The position numbers and the translations under genes were made by a program. Below the pieces are notes generated by a model. The model was given only the letters and a program-made list of their open reading frames with translations, did no database searches and was not told where the DNA came from. 64,000 nucleotides of DNA from DASSBG01 sp963800395 (GTDB taxonomy: Bacteria > Pseudomonadota > Gammaproteobacteria > Xanthomonadales > Rhodanobacteraceae), in assembly GCA_963800395.1 (NCBI GenBank), contig CAWDBD010000028.1, forward strand, positions 310,001 to 374,000, given 5' to 3'. Of this stretch, positions 17,722-26,225 are shown piece by piece. Position 1 is the stretch's first letter, and each line of letters opens with the position of its first letter.

Positions 17722-19053
17722 TCACTGCGGTACAGCCACGCCGCGCAGCGGACCGCTGCAGCGATAGGCTCCAGGCACATCATTGGCCAGACAACTTTGC
17801 ATCGCTTGCTTGAGTTGCGACTTAAAGCTCTTGCCGGCATCCAGCACCATTTCCAGTGGCTTGTCCACCCACTGCGGATTCGGATTGGCTAGATACGTCA
17901 GGCGAACCCGGCAACCCTGTTTGTCGCTGCCCAGGATCGCGTAGCGCACCTTGCCATTGATTTGGCCATCGGTGGTGTAGGACGCCGGCTTGCATCCTGA
18001 AAAGCGTTTTTCGAAACATGCGTTGCTGGCGCATTCGTGCGACCCGGACGACTTCGATGTCGCTTTTCTGGCAGCATGCGGCATGTGTTGGCGGCATCTG
18101 GCTCGTGCGTGCTGCATGAATGCAGGCTGCTGCTTGTCGGTCAATGCCTCCCGGACGAAGGCCGGCGTGCCGCCGCCGAGGATAGTGGTGCAGGTTGCAC
18201 TCGGGTCCTGCCTGCCTCCCGCTTTCAGCTTGTCCAATGTCTCGGCACTGACCACAGGCAACTGGACAGGATTCGCCGTGGCTGGTTTCAAGTCGGAGAT
18301 CCAGGCCGCTTGGGCAAACTCCTGGACTGCCGTCTTGCTGCCGTCGTTCAGCTCGACATGACGTCGACGAACCTTGTCCACGCGTGCTACCAGGCCCCGG
18401 TCCAAAAGGTGTTCTGCCAGCGCCACGCTGACCCGATCATCCGGCGAAACAGCCTGGACCGTTGACCAGGAATACGGGAAATCCGGCAGCACCCAAAGGT
18501 CGTATTTGACCTCGTCATGTTCTTTCCTGGGATCGCCCTCGGCCCAACTGACATATTTGGCCTTCAACACATAGTGCTCGGCGTGGTGCCCGGCGATGGT
18601 GCGGTCGCCTTGTGCGCGATTGAAGTCGGTGACAAAGCTGTCGTAGTGGATCGCGAAGCCGGGCCCGTGCCATCCGCTCTCCTGCGAGGACGGGCGTCCA
18701 TCGGCCCAGTAGCGTCGCACGAGCAACCCCATGCTCTTCCTGTAAATAGGATAGTGGGCGTTCCCGTCGGTGCGCTGGTCCGGTGCAATACGGTCGAACC
18801 ATTCCCGCGCCATGACGGGCGTTTGCAGCACGTAACGGCTGGACTGGGTCTTGTACGCAGAGGTGTCCTTGCCCAGCGCATCAACGGGCGGGCGCGCATC
18901 GTGCAGCATGAAGGCATAGCTGTCGTTGCTGCCCGCCGCTGCCGTCGCCGGAATAAACATGGGCATCGCGAGCAGCGCCAGCAATATGGTTGCCAACCAC
19001 GGTGTGTTTGCAGTGAGGGTGAACCTGGATTTTTCTTCTTCAAGATCGAGCAT
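17722..19053 (-). CDS. exported protein of unknown function
   Basis: A 443-residue protein with AGGAGGAAATTC directly before its ATG, a very strong ribosome site. After a charged N-terminus (MLDLEEEKSRF), one hydrophobic helix (about 15-40) ends in ATAAAG, so it is exported or anchored with the rest in the periplasm. A Trp/Tyr/His-rich domain follows (residues 45-270, e.g. WYADGR-type and YDLWVLPDFPYSW segments). The C-terminal part has six or more cysteines, suggesting disulfides (CRQHMPHAARK, SNACFEKRFSGCKP, SGPLRG). I do not recognise the family. A 19-kb inverted-repeat element lies just upstream, so its promoter may be partly element-derived. Confidence 0.65.
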   Translation of the reverse strand: MLDLEEEKSRFTLTANTPWLATILLALLAMPMFIPATAAAGSNDSYAFMLHDARPPVDALGKDTSAYKTQSSRYVLQTPVMAREWFDRIAPDQRTDGNAHYPIYRKSMGLLVRRYWADGRPSSQESGWHGPGFAIHYDSFVTDFNRAQGDRTIAGHHAEHYVLKAKYVSWAEGDPRKEHDEVKYDLWVLPDFPYSWSTVQAVSPDDRVSVALAEHLLDRGLVARVDKVRRRHVELNDGSKTAVQEFAQAAWISDLKPATANPVQLPVVSAETLDKLKAGGRQDPSATCTTILGGGTPAFVREALTDKQQPAFMQHARARCRQHMPHAARKATSKSSGSHECASNACFEKRFSGCKPASYTTDGQINGKVRYAILGSDKQGCRVRLTYLANPNPQWVDKPLEMVLDAGKSFKSQLKQAMQSCLANDVPGAYRCSGPLRGVAVPQ

Positions 19054-19081
19054 GAATTTCCTCCTGTGCAAAATACAATCC

Positions 19082-19248
19082 TGTGCAGCCTGGGCGGTAG
19101 GAACCAAGTGAGCGAGGCAAAGTGGTTTTGAGGCAAATTGTTCGATCATTTGAGGCGAATAGCCGTAGCTATTCAACGAAAATGAGCGGAAAAGCTGGCC
19201 AAAACCACGAGCCGCAGCCGCTTGTGTTTCTATCCCCCAGACTCCTAG
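19082..19248. repeat. about 166-bp inverted-repeat element, copy A
   Basis: Nearly identical (same orientation) to 43031-43196. It runs from GCCTGGGCGGTAGGAAC to TTTCTATCCCCCAGACTCCTAG. In the intact copy B the ends are inverted repeats of about 20 bp (CTAGGAGCC.GGGCGGTAG). Here the left tip has decayed (TGTGCAGCCT). It contains no gene and lies upstream of the 17722-19053 gene. Confidence 0.8.
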
Positions 19249-19298
19249 CCTACAGCTTGAGCATCGGTGTTGCAGATGACTGGCATGGCTGCACCCCG

Positions 19299-19482
19299 CT
19301 AGCCCGGATTATTCATCAGCGTTGGTAGCGAGCCGGTTCAAGGGCATGTCCGGCGTGGCTTTCGCGCCCTAGCAGTGCGCAGGCGTAGCCGACACTACGT
19401 CGAGCACTGCGACCAAGCGAAAGCCGCACCGGGCGTGTCATTGGGCCGGCGCAGTAGAAGGTTGGTGAATAATGCGGGCTAG
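19299..19482. repeat. 184-bp inverted-repeat element, copy 2
   Basis: Reverse-complement copy of the element at 8988-9171, same length and with the same CTAG tips; only scattered substitutions separate them. It sits in the 600-bp space between the 17722 gene and the expansin gene, immediately after the unrelated element at 19082-19248. Confidence 0.85.
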
Positions 19483-19654
19483 TTTCATCAGGCTTGCCGA
19501 CGCTCAGAAAAAGATCTCTGCAGCCGATGCCTGCCTGCACTCGATGGATACATGCGACATGTACACTGCATGGCAGAAACGGGCGCGCGGACCGGTAGCA
19601 GAATGGCTGGTCGCCTGCAGTCGATACTGAAGCCAGCGAAGCGATGAGAACCAC

Positions 19655-20383
19655 ATGTCAGTAAACAGAAAATTTGGCCTTGGCGTGGCCGCGGCAATAA
19701 TGATCCTGCTGCTCCAGATACCACCAGGTCTTGCACAGACGACCTGCCCGGCGCCCTGGGGTGCCCGGGGCAGCGCGACATTTTATGACGCGTCTAGCGG
19801 AGTCAACCTATGTACCCTGGACATCGGCAATGGCATCACCGCAGCCCTGAGCCCGGCTGACTATGGCAACTCCGAGCACTGCGGCGAATGCCTGCAGGTT
19901 TCAGGCCCGCTGGGCACGGTCATCGTGCGCGTCACCGACAAATGTCCGGGCTGCACAGCCGGCAACCTCGATCTTTCCGCCCCCGCCTTCGCTGCCATTG
20001 CCAACCCTGCCGCGGGTGTTGCCAGCATCAGCTGGCATCGGATCGCCTGCCCGGTCAGCGGCAATATGGCCTTCAAGTTCCAGGGCTCGAACCCCTACTA
20101 CATCAAGCTGCAGGCACGTGACCACCGCTATGGCGTGGTATCCATGGCCTTGCAGGGATCCAGTGGCAGCGCTTACCAGACAATGGCCCGATCCAGCGAC
20201 AACTTTTTCGTGGTCTCACCCGCAGCGCCTATCGATGGCGCTTTCAAGGTTCGGCTGACCAGCACCAGCGGCGAAGTACTGGATCAGACACTCGGCGGGA
20301 TCGACAACAACAACGTCATTGCCGGGACCGACCAGTTCAAGGACTGCGGGCTGATCTTCCGAGACGGTCTCGAGGGCTTCTGA
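19655..20383 (+). CDS. bacterial expansin
   Basis: A 242-residue secreted protein with expansin architecture: signal peptide (1-27), a double-psi beta-barrel (about 35-135) containing GSATFYDA, NSEHCGECLQVSGPLG, VRVTDKCPGC, LDLSAPAFAAIA and ISWHRIACP, then a CBM63-like domain (about 140-235) with YYIKLQARDHRYGVVSM and NFFVVS. Expansins loosen cellulose or peptidoglycan networks without hydrolysis. The catalytic-like Asp in VTDKCPG and the first-domain aromatics are present. It ends CGLIFRDGLEGF, a variant of the recurring tag. It heads a run of exported proteins on the plus strand. Confidence 0.88.
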   Translation: MSVNRKFGLGVAAAIMILLLQIPPGLAQTTCPAPWGARGSATFYDASSGVNLCTLDIGNGITAALSPADYGNSEHCGECLQVSGPLGTVIVRVTDKCPGCTAGNLDLSAPAFAAIANPAAGVASISWHRIACPVSGNMAFKFQGSNPYYIKLQARDHRYGVVSMALQGSSGSAYQTMARSSDNFFVVSPAAPIDGAFKVRLTSTSGEVLDQTLGGIDNNNVIAGTDQFKDCGLIFRDGLEGF

Positions 20384-20621
20384 AACCACGCGCTCTGCGG
20401 TGCCCGCCTCTCTTCCGGATTGGAAAGGCGTCCACTGCAATGCGCCAGTTCTCCCGGCCCGCATTCGACTGCAGCCTCCTGCGCATATCGCACCGGCGAG
20501 TCAATCGCTCCCGGTCGGACTTCACCGGCTCAAGAATTTTCCTGAAACGCCGTTGAATCTGCCCCCGAGAGGTTATACTCGACCCAGCTTCAGGCATTTG
20601 CCTGGCATGGGGGAAAGTCCG

Positions 20622-21185
20622 ATGGCACGTCCGATAAAGGGTTTCTGGTTTTTCCTGCTGGGTCTTCTGGGTATGGCGGGTGGTGCGGCCCATGCAGGCT
20701 CGACAGGCGTTCTTTGCAATAGCGACATCCAGGGCGAGAGCGAAGTACCAGGTGCGATCGGCTGCATTGATGTCCTGGCGTGGAGCTGGGGCCTGAGTTC
20801 CGCAGGGAGTGCCGGCGGTGGCGGAACCTCGCTGCCAAGTCTTCAGGACATCAGCCTGACAAAATATGTTGATGCCAGTTCCGAGGACCTGATGCGTCTT
20901 GTGGCAACGCAGATGCCGATCAAGGGCGTGGTCGAGTACAACGAATACGTTGATTGCGCAACGAGCTGTACCCCCGCAATCTACCTGAGCATCCACATGA
21001 AGGGTGTAACCGTCAGTTCCCAGTCGAGTGGCGGAACGCCGAGCGATTCCAGACATACCGAAAACATCACTCTGTCATTCGACGAGATTTCCTACTGCTA
21101 CTCCCCCACGGTCAAGGGTGCCCTGGGTACTCCCCAGTGCTACGCCTACAGCCGCCAGTCAAATTCGACTATCCCGTCGTTCTGA
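20622..21185 (+). CDS. Sec-exported Hcp-like protein
   Basis: A 187-residue protein with a signal peptide (GFWFFLLGLLGMAGGAAHA) and then an Hcp-type beta-barrel: GEAEV-like opening, IDVLAWSWGLSS, SLQDISLTKYVDASSEDLMRL, IYLSIHMKGVTVSS, and ENITLSFDEISYCYSP. These segments match the order in type VI secretion Hcp tube proteins. Canonical Hcp is cytoplasmic and lacks a signal peptide; this one has one plus several cysteines (CN...GC, DCATSC, YCYS...QCYA) that could form disulfides. No other T6SS gene is present. ATG at 20622 has GGGGAAAG 6 bp upstream. It probably works outside the cytoplasm; role unknown. Confidence 0.75.
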   Translation: MARPIKGFWFFLLGLLGMAGGAAHAGSTGVLCNSDIQGESEVPGAIGCIDVLAWSWGLSSAGSAGGGGTSLPSLQDISLTKYVDASSEDLMRLVATQMPIKGVVEYNEYVDCATSCTPAIYLSIHMKGVTVSSQSSGGTPSDSRHTENITLSFDEISYCYSPTVKGALGTPQCYAYSRQSNSTIPSF

Positions 21186-21208
21186 TAGCGCCCAGGGGAC
21201 CCCGGCCC

Positions 21209-22039
21209 ATGTCTTCATGCGGATCACCCGCAACGCGCTCCGGCGCGACGCTGGTGGCGATAGCTGCCCTGTTGCTCTCGACAGAGGCTGCGGCAGCAAC
21301 AACATCGGCCATGAGCACGCAGCCGCAGGTCGTCGTCCTCTTGCGGGGCAGCAGCATTATCGATCGAAAGCTGCCGGCCTTCATGTCGGCCCGGCCAGGC
21401 CAGTTTCTGTCCAGCCGGGCTCTGCAACGCACCTGCCGCTCTCCCGGGCTGAAGCCCGATAGCCTGGTATTGTTTCTGCCCGCCTCGCAGCACTGCGAGC
21501 TGGTCTCCGTCCAGGACCAGGTGTCCTTGCGTCAGCGGCTGCATCGGCTGACCGGTCGCTGGCCCATGCAGGACCCGCGGATTGCCCTGCAGACAAAGCC
21601 GTTTCTCGCCATTGCCCCGGAACTGAAGACCAGCGCCCTGCCCGCGCTCAACTGCAGCTGCACCGGAAACACGCCGCCGGTGGGTAGTGTCATTTGCACG
21701 GCGCAGTCACGAACCGCTGGCGCAGCCATCGGGAGCATTGTGTTCATGGCCAACGATGCCGATGGTGATTCGCTGTCGGGCACCTACAGCTACCAGCACG
21801 ATGCAGACCCGGTCCAGAGCGGGCTGCCATCGACACTGAGCTCATCATGCGTACCGGGTACCGGCACCCTGCAATGCACGGTTGATGGCACCGCGCCCAC
21901 CACCACAGGAATTTTCAGTCTGATGCTGTCGGTAGGCGATGGAATCGACACCTTGCCTCTGGATTCCCTGCTCGAGGTGCTTGCACAGGTCCCGGGACGG
22001 ATATTCGCGGACGGATTCGAATCCCTCGGTTGTCAGTGA
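21209..22039 (+). CDS. exported protein with C-terminal IF-DGFE tag
   Basis: A 276-residue protein with a signal sequence (LVAIAALLLSTEAAA). The N-terminal part (QVVVLLRGSSIIDRKLPAF...) is unrecognised. The second half looks like a beta-sandwich of the Ig/cadherin kind (NTPPVGSVICTAQ, ANDADGDSLSGTY, FSLMLSVGDGID). It ends PGRIFADGFESLGCQ, containing the recurring tag. It lies 24 bp after the Hcp-like gene and 10 bp before the TPR-methyltransferase, so the three probably share a transcript. ATG at 21209 was chosen for the signal peptide; its ribosome site (AGGGG) is rather far. Confidence 0.7.
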   Translation: MSSCGSPATRSGATLVAIAALLLSTEAAAATTSAMSTQPQVVVLLRGSSIIDRKLPAFMSARPGQFLSSRALQRTCRSPGLKPDSLVLFLPASQHCELVSVQDQVSLRQRLHRLTGRWPMQDPRIALQTKPFLAIAPELKTSALPALNCSCTGNTPPVGSVICTAQSRTAGAAIGSIVFMANDADGDSLSGTYSYQHDADPVQSGLPSTLSSSCVPGTGTLQCTVDGTAPTTTGIFSLMLSVGDGIDTLPLDSLLEVLAQVPGRIFADGFESLGCQ

Positions 22040-22049
22040 GCCTGTGAGG

Positions 22050-23396
22050 ATGTCGCGTGGTCGATTGAAGCACAAGGTTCCGGCGACCCTCGCAAGCGAA
22101 CTGGAGGCAGCAAAACAGGAGCTGCAGCAGGGCCACTTCGAGCAGGCTCGCCAACGTTACCAGCGTATTCTCAAGCGCAAGCCCGATCTGACTGCGGCAC
22201 TGCATTTTCTGGGTGTCCTGGAGCATATGGATGGCAACAGTGCGAAAGGCCTGGGTCTGATCCAGAAGGCTCATCAGCAAGACCATGGCGACTACGGCAT
22301 CCGCAAGAATCTGAGCAACGTGCTCAACGACATGAATCGCAGCGAAGAAGCCGAGTTGCTGTGCCGCGAACTGGTGGTCGAGCATCCCGAAGAACCGACC
22401 AACCATTCCAACCACTCGGTTGCCCTGCGCAAACTCGGTCGTCATGCCGAGGCCATTGCTGCCGGCCGCCAGGCCGTGAAGCTTGCGCCGCAAAACCCGG
22501 TAGCCTGGCTGACATTGGCCAATGCGCTGGGATGGGCAGGTGAACTGGCGCAGGCTGCGCAGGGGTATGAACAGGTGATCGCCCTGAAGCCGGCATTCAG
22601 TCCTGCGCACAACAGTCTCTGCCAGGCGTTGCTGCAGATCGAGCAGTCCGGATTTGTCTCGCGCCGCCGCATGACCCGCACCCGGCGCGCCTATCAACGG
22701 TGGGTCAAGGCAGTACCCGAACACCCCACTGCCAGATTCATGCTGGATGCCCTGGAAAAGGGACACGCGCCGGCACGTATGCCTGATTCGGCGGTGCGGG
22801 CCAGCTTCGATGCCTATGCCCAAGACTTCGACAAGCACATCCGTTCCCTCGACTACCGCGCGCCTGAACTTGTCGGCGAGGTGCTTGCACGCCAGCTGCA
22901 GGATGTCACTGCCCCCCTCAACATACTCGACGGAGGCTGCGGCACAGGCCTTGCAGCGCCACTGCTGCGCCCCCACGCGCATCACCTCACCGGCGTTGAC
23001 CTCTCGCTGGCAATGCTGGAACGTGCTCGCGCCAGCGGTTTTTATGACACACTGGCGGAAGCCGAACTCGGCAGCTTTCTCCAGGCTCACCCGGAGTCAT
23101 TCGACGTCTGCGTTCTGATTGACGTGTTGATCTATTTTGGTGATCTGCACGCGATCCTCCTGTCCGCTGCAGACGCGCTTCGTCCCGGCGGGTTGCTGGT
23201 TTTCACGGTGGAAAAGGCCAGTCGACCGGGCACCCATCTGCACCCGACCGGACGCTACAGTCAGCATCCGCAACACGTTCAGGCCGCGCTTGCGGCCGCA
23301 GGCCTGTCAGTGACCGAACAGACTGAAGCCAAGCTCCGCAGTGAAGCCCATGCGCCAGTGACCGGTCTGGTGGTGTGTGCGCACAAACCCCACTGA
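22050..23396 (+). CDS. TPR-repeat SAM-dependent methyltransferase
   Basis: A 448-residue cytoplasmic protein. Residues about 15-200 are tetratricopeptide repeats (ARQRYQRILKRKPDLTAALHFLG and similar helices). Residues about 255-440 are a class I methyltransferase with motif I ILDGGCGTGLAAPLL, motif II TGVDLSLAMLERA and LRPGGLLVFTVE. This fusion type is common in proteobacteria; substrates are mostly unknown, with surface glycans and proteins suspected. It directly follows three exported-protein genes. A GTG at 22044 is an alternative start. Confidence 0.85.
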   Translation: MSRGRLKHKVPATLASELEAAKQELQQGHFEQARQRYQRILKRKPDLTAALHFLGVLEHMDGNSAKGLGLIQKAHQQDHGDYGIRKNLSNVLNDMNRSEEAELLCRELVVEHPEEPTNHSNHSVALRKLGRHAEAIAAGRQAVKLAPQNPVAWLTLANALGWAGELAQAAQGYEQVIALKPAFSPAHNSLCQALLQIEQSGFVSRRRMTRTRRAYQRWVKAVPEHPTARFMLDALEKGHAPARMPDSAVRASFDAYAQDFDKHIRSLDYRAPELVGEVLARQLQDVTAPLNILDGGCGTGLAAPLLRPHAHHLTGVDLSLAMLERARASGFYDTLAEAELGSFLQAHPESFDVCVLIDVLIYFGDLHAILLSAADALRPGGLLVFTVEKASRPGTHLHPTGRYSQHPQHVQAALAAAGLSVTEQTEAKLRSEAHAPVTGLVVCAHKPH

Positions 23397-23532
23397 CCCG
23401 GGACGTGCGCCCGCGAGCGGAAAGCCCGCATGGGTGAGCTTGTCACCTTGGCAGTGGTCACGGACAGGGAGGATGCCCGGAAGCATCCTGATCACTTACA
23501 CTGAACGCCCTCTTTTTACAGGTGATGCCAGC

Positions 23533-24015
23533 ATGCCTTCCTTTGACGTGGTTTCGGAAGTCGACAAGCACGAATTGACCAATGCGGTGGACCAGGCCAA
23601 CCGCGAACTGGCCAACCGCTTCGATTTCAAGAACACCGATGCCAAGTTCGAGCTGGACGGTTTCGTCATCACCCAGAGTGCACCCAGCGAATTCCAACTG
23701 CAGCAGATGCTGGATATCCTGCGCAGCCGTCTCACCACGCGCAAGATCGACATACGCGCGCTGGACGTGGCTGATGCCGAAAGCAACGTGGCAGGCTCGC
23801 GCCAGCGCATCACGGTCAAGCAGGGCATCGAGCAGCCGGTGGCCAAGAAGCTCGTCGCCACGCTGAAAGCCGCAAAACTGAAAATCGAGGCGCAGATCAA
23901 CGGCGACAAGCTGCGCGTATCGGGCAAGAAGCGCGACGACCTGCAGAAAGCGATGGCCCTGTTACGTGCATCGGACGCCGAAGTGCCACTGCAATTCGAC
24001 AACTTCCGCGACTGA
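23533..24015 (+). CDS. yajQ: YajQ-family nucleotide-binding protein
   Basis: A 160-residue protein starting MPSFDVVSEVD, with the family's ANRYDFK-like NRFDFKNTDA, ITVKQGIEQPVAKKLV and KVSGKKRDDLQ-like segments and ending PLQFDNFRD; length and ends match YajQ. YajQ of Xanthomonas and Pseudomonas binds cyclic di-GMP and acts with a transcription factor in virulence control; other members bind tRNA or nucleotides. It is a single gene with its own upstream region. Confidence 0.97.
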   Translation: MPSFDVVSEVDKHELTNAVDQANRELANRFDFKNTDAKFELDGFVITQSAPSEFQLQQMLDILRSRLTTRKIDIRALDVADAESNVAGSRQRITVKQGIEQPVAKKLVATLKAAKLKIEAQINGDKLRVSGKKRDDLQKAMALLRASDAEVPLQFDNFRD

Positions 24016-24084
24016 AGCAAAGCAAGCCGCTATGCGCTAGGCAGGTAGCCGTTGCAGTTTGAGCAAGCTGCGAGGTGATCACCG

Positions 24085-25242
24085 CTAGTGCTGTGGCGAG
24101 AGTGGGTCGGTTTGTCGCCAATCTCCCGGCAGCGACGCCGGATCGAAGTTGGGATCGTCGGTGCGATGGTAGTGCCCCAGCCCATCAGTGTAGTTGTACT
24201 TGTACTGCCCATCCATGCTGCGTACCTGACCAGTATCGGGGTCATTGAATGAGCTGCGACCGTAAATCTGGTCAACCACCGCAGCCTGACCATCGTAGCC
24301 TGTGCCGGTTTGCCCGGTTGAGCCGGTGCCGCGCAGATTGCCCATGAACTGAGCGTGCTGCTGATCGCGAATGCGGTTCATGTCGGCGATGTTCCGCTGG
24401 CTGCGGTCGAAAAGAGCCTGCTGATTGCGCATGCGGGCCTCGTGGGCGGCACGGGATGTCGCCATCTGCTGTCGGTAATACGCATCATTCCGTGCCCGTG
24501 CGCGCTGGGTAATCTGGGCAATACGTTGCTGGAAGGCCGGATTGGGGGTGAAGCTCAAATCAATGCGTCGCTTCGCCTCAAGGGCATGCTCGAGCCGGCC
24601 TTCCGGCGCGATGGTGATCGTGCCGCCGAGGATCACGCCCTGCTGAAAGGGCGCGTTCTCCGGCGTGATATGCGCGAACTGGACCAGGCCGTTGAATCGC
24701 TTGCCATTGCGCATCGCTGTCAGCGGAACTTCCACTGCCTGAAAGCGGTTGCCCTGTTGCGCGGCACGACGTGCCGCCTGTTGCACCTGGGCCAGTTCCA
24801 TCAATGACTCGCTGGATCCTGGCTGGCCCAGGCTGACGCGTTGAAAATCGTTGTGCAACACAGACAAGACCAGGTTTTGCCAAGTGGGCTGAAACTGCTG
24901 ACCGAGAAAATTGGCATAACTAGCCATGCCCAGGGCTCTGATCCACTCATCCCCATCACTGCGGATTTCAACCTGATAGACCGACTGCTGGCCGGTACCG
25001 GGGTCGGTGGCTATGTTTTGCCGCAATCGCCATCCCCGTGGAATGTCGTAGCTGCCCTGATCCATTTGCAAACCGCGGTCGTACAGACTAACTTCGCCGC
25101 TTCCACCCTGTTTCATGGCAGAAACCACAACACCTTGCCCGGTGTCAGCAGCCTCGGGATCTTGTTGCTGGCAAGCCCCAGCCGTCAGAATGACCAGGCA
25201 GGCAGCGAGGAAAATCATCTTTTTGGCACCGGTGAATTTCAT
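24085..25242 (-). CDS. putative lipoprotein of unknown function
   Basis: A 385-residue protein with a lipoprotein-like signal (LVILTAGAC, Cys24; C15 is less likely). Residues 50-240 form a mixed alpha/beta region containing GSYDIPRGWRLRQNIATDP and WIRALGMASYANFLG. Residues 250-320 are a long charged helix rich in Arg/Gln/Ala (RARARNDAYYRQQMATSRAA), and the tail is a Gly/Asp/Tyr-rich segment (YKYNYTDGLGHYHRTDDPN). I do not recognise the family. It is convergent with yajQ. Confidence 0.7.
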   Translation of the reverse strand: MKFTGAKKMIFLAACLVILTAGACQQQDPEAADTGQGVVVSAMKQGGSGEVSLYDRGLQMDQGSYDIPRGWRLRQNIATDPGTGQQSVYQVEIRSDGDEWIRALGMASYANFLGQQFQPTWQNLVLSVLHNDFQRVSLGQPGSSESLMELAQVQQAARRAAQQGNRFQAVEVPLTAMRNGKRFNGLVQFAHITPENAPFQQGVILGGTITIAPEGRLEHALEAKRRIDLSFTPNPAFQQRIAQITQRARARNDAYYRQQMATSRAAHEARMRNQQALFDRSQRNIADMNRIRDQQHAQFMGNLRGTGSTGQTGTGYDGQAAVVDQIYGRSSFNDPDTGQVRSMDGQYKYNYTDGLGHYHRTDDPNFDPASLPGDWRQTDPLSPQH

Positions 25243-25567
25243 ATCCAGTCAAGGTCCTTGGCAAGCGGGCGAATGAGGAACACATAGCCGAAGACGATGC
25301 TCCTGCCGCGGCGATGGCAAGGTCACTCAAATTCATTTACGCAAAATGCGGGTGTCGCGTATCAAACCTGTCCCTGGCGGCCGCATCCATCCACGGCAGC
25401 AGTGGCCGTTCCGGTCGAACGCCGTTCTGAAGCCCCTGCAGCAAGCACCTGTCAGCCGCCGCAGGTGTGGCATATTTTCTGCCGGGACCTGAACCGGATC
25501 CCTGGTGACCCTTTGCAATGAGAAATTCGGCCCAACATTAGTTGTCAGGTCACTCGAGAATGTCCCC

Positions 25568-26005
25568 ATGAGCAAGTCGCTGCACATTGTCTGCCCGCAT
25601 TGCGAGGCGATAAACCGTATCCCCGCCGACCGCCTCGATGCCAGGCCTGCATGCGGCAAGTGCCATCAGGCACTTTTCACCGGCGAACCACTGGAAGTGA
25701 ACCAGGCGACGTTCGACAAGCACCTGAGCCGCAGTGATATCCCCGTACTCGTGGATTTCTGGGCACCCTGGTGCGGCCCCTGCAAGATGATGGCACCGCA
25801 CTACAAGGAGGCGGCCAGTCGGCTCGAGCCCGGCATGCGCCTGCTGAAAGTCGACACCGAAGCCGAACAGGCGCTGGGAGCCCGTTTCGGCATTCGCAGC
25901 ATCCCCACGCTGGCGTTGTTCCGCGGTGGGCGTGAGGTTTCTCGCCAAGCCGGGGCCATGCAGAGCGAGGGCATTGTACGCTGGGTGCAAAGCCAGGTCG
26001 GTTGA
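25568..26005 (+). CDS. trxC: thioredoxin 2 (zinc-ribbon thioredoxin)
   Basis: A 145-residue cytoplasmic thioredoxin. The N-terminal CPHC...CGKC pair (about residues 10-34) is the zinc ribbon that distinguishes TrxC from TrxA. The thioredoxin fold follows, with the active site FWAPWCGPCKMM and cis-Pro SIPTLALF. It reduces disulfides and protects against oxidative stress. ATG at 25568 is chosen because TrxC begins just before the zinc ribbon; the frame is open upstream. Confidence 0.95.
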   Translation: MSKSLHIVCPHCEAINRIPADRLDARPACGKCHQALFTGEPLEVNQATFDKHLSRSDIPVLVDFWAPWCGPCKMMAPHYKEAASRLEPGMRLLKVDTEAEQALGARFGIRSIPTLALFRGGREVSRQAGAMQSEGIVRWVQSQVG

Positions 26006-26225
26006 GGGGACAGAGCCGGTTCACGGACTGGCAGGCAATATCCGGCTGTAACCGTCGCGGCAGAACGCGGTATTTCAAGCGCGCTGGCCCTTCTTGACGG
26101 ATGGCCGGACTGACCCGGTACCGATGTGGTGTTGCCGCTCTCCGGATCGCGACTGAAATGGTCAGGAAAGAAAGTGCGGGCATGATACGGCCATCGACCT
26201 GCCGATACGCCGCATCTTCATCGTC

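Noticed and set aside
20622..21185. Evidence for a type VI secretion locus
   Set aside because: Only one Hcp-like protein is present, it has a Sec signal peptide, and no TssB/C, VgrG or ClpV gene is nearby.
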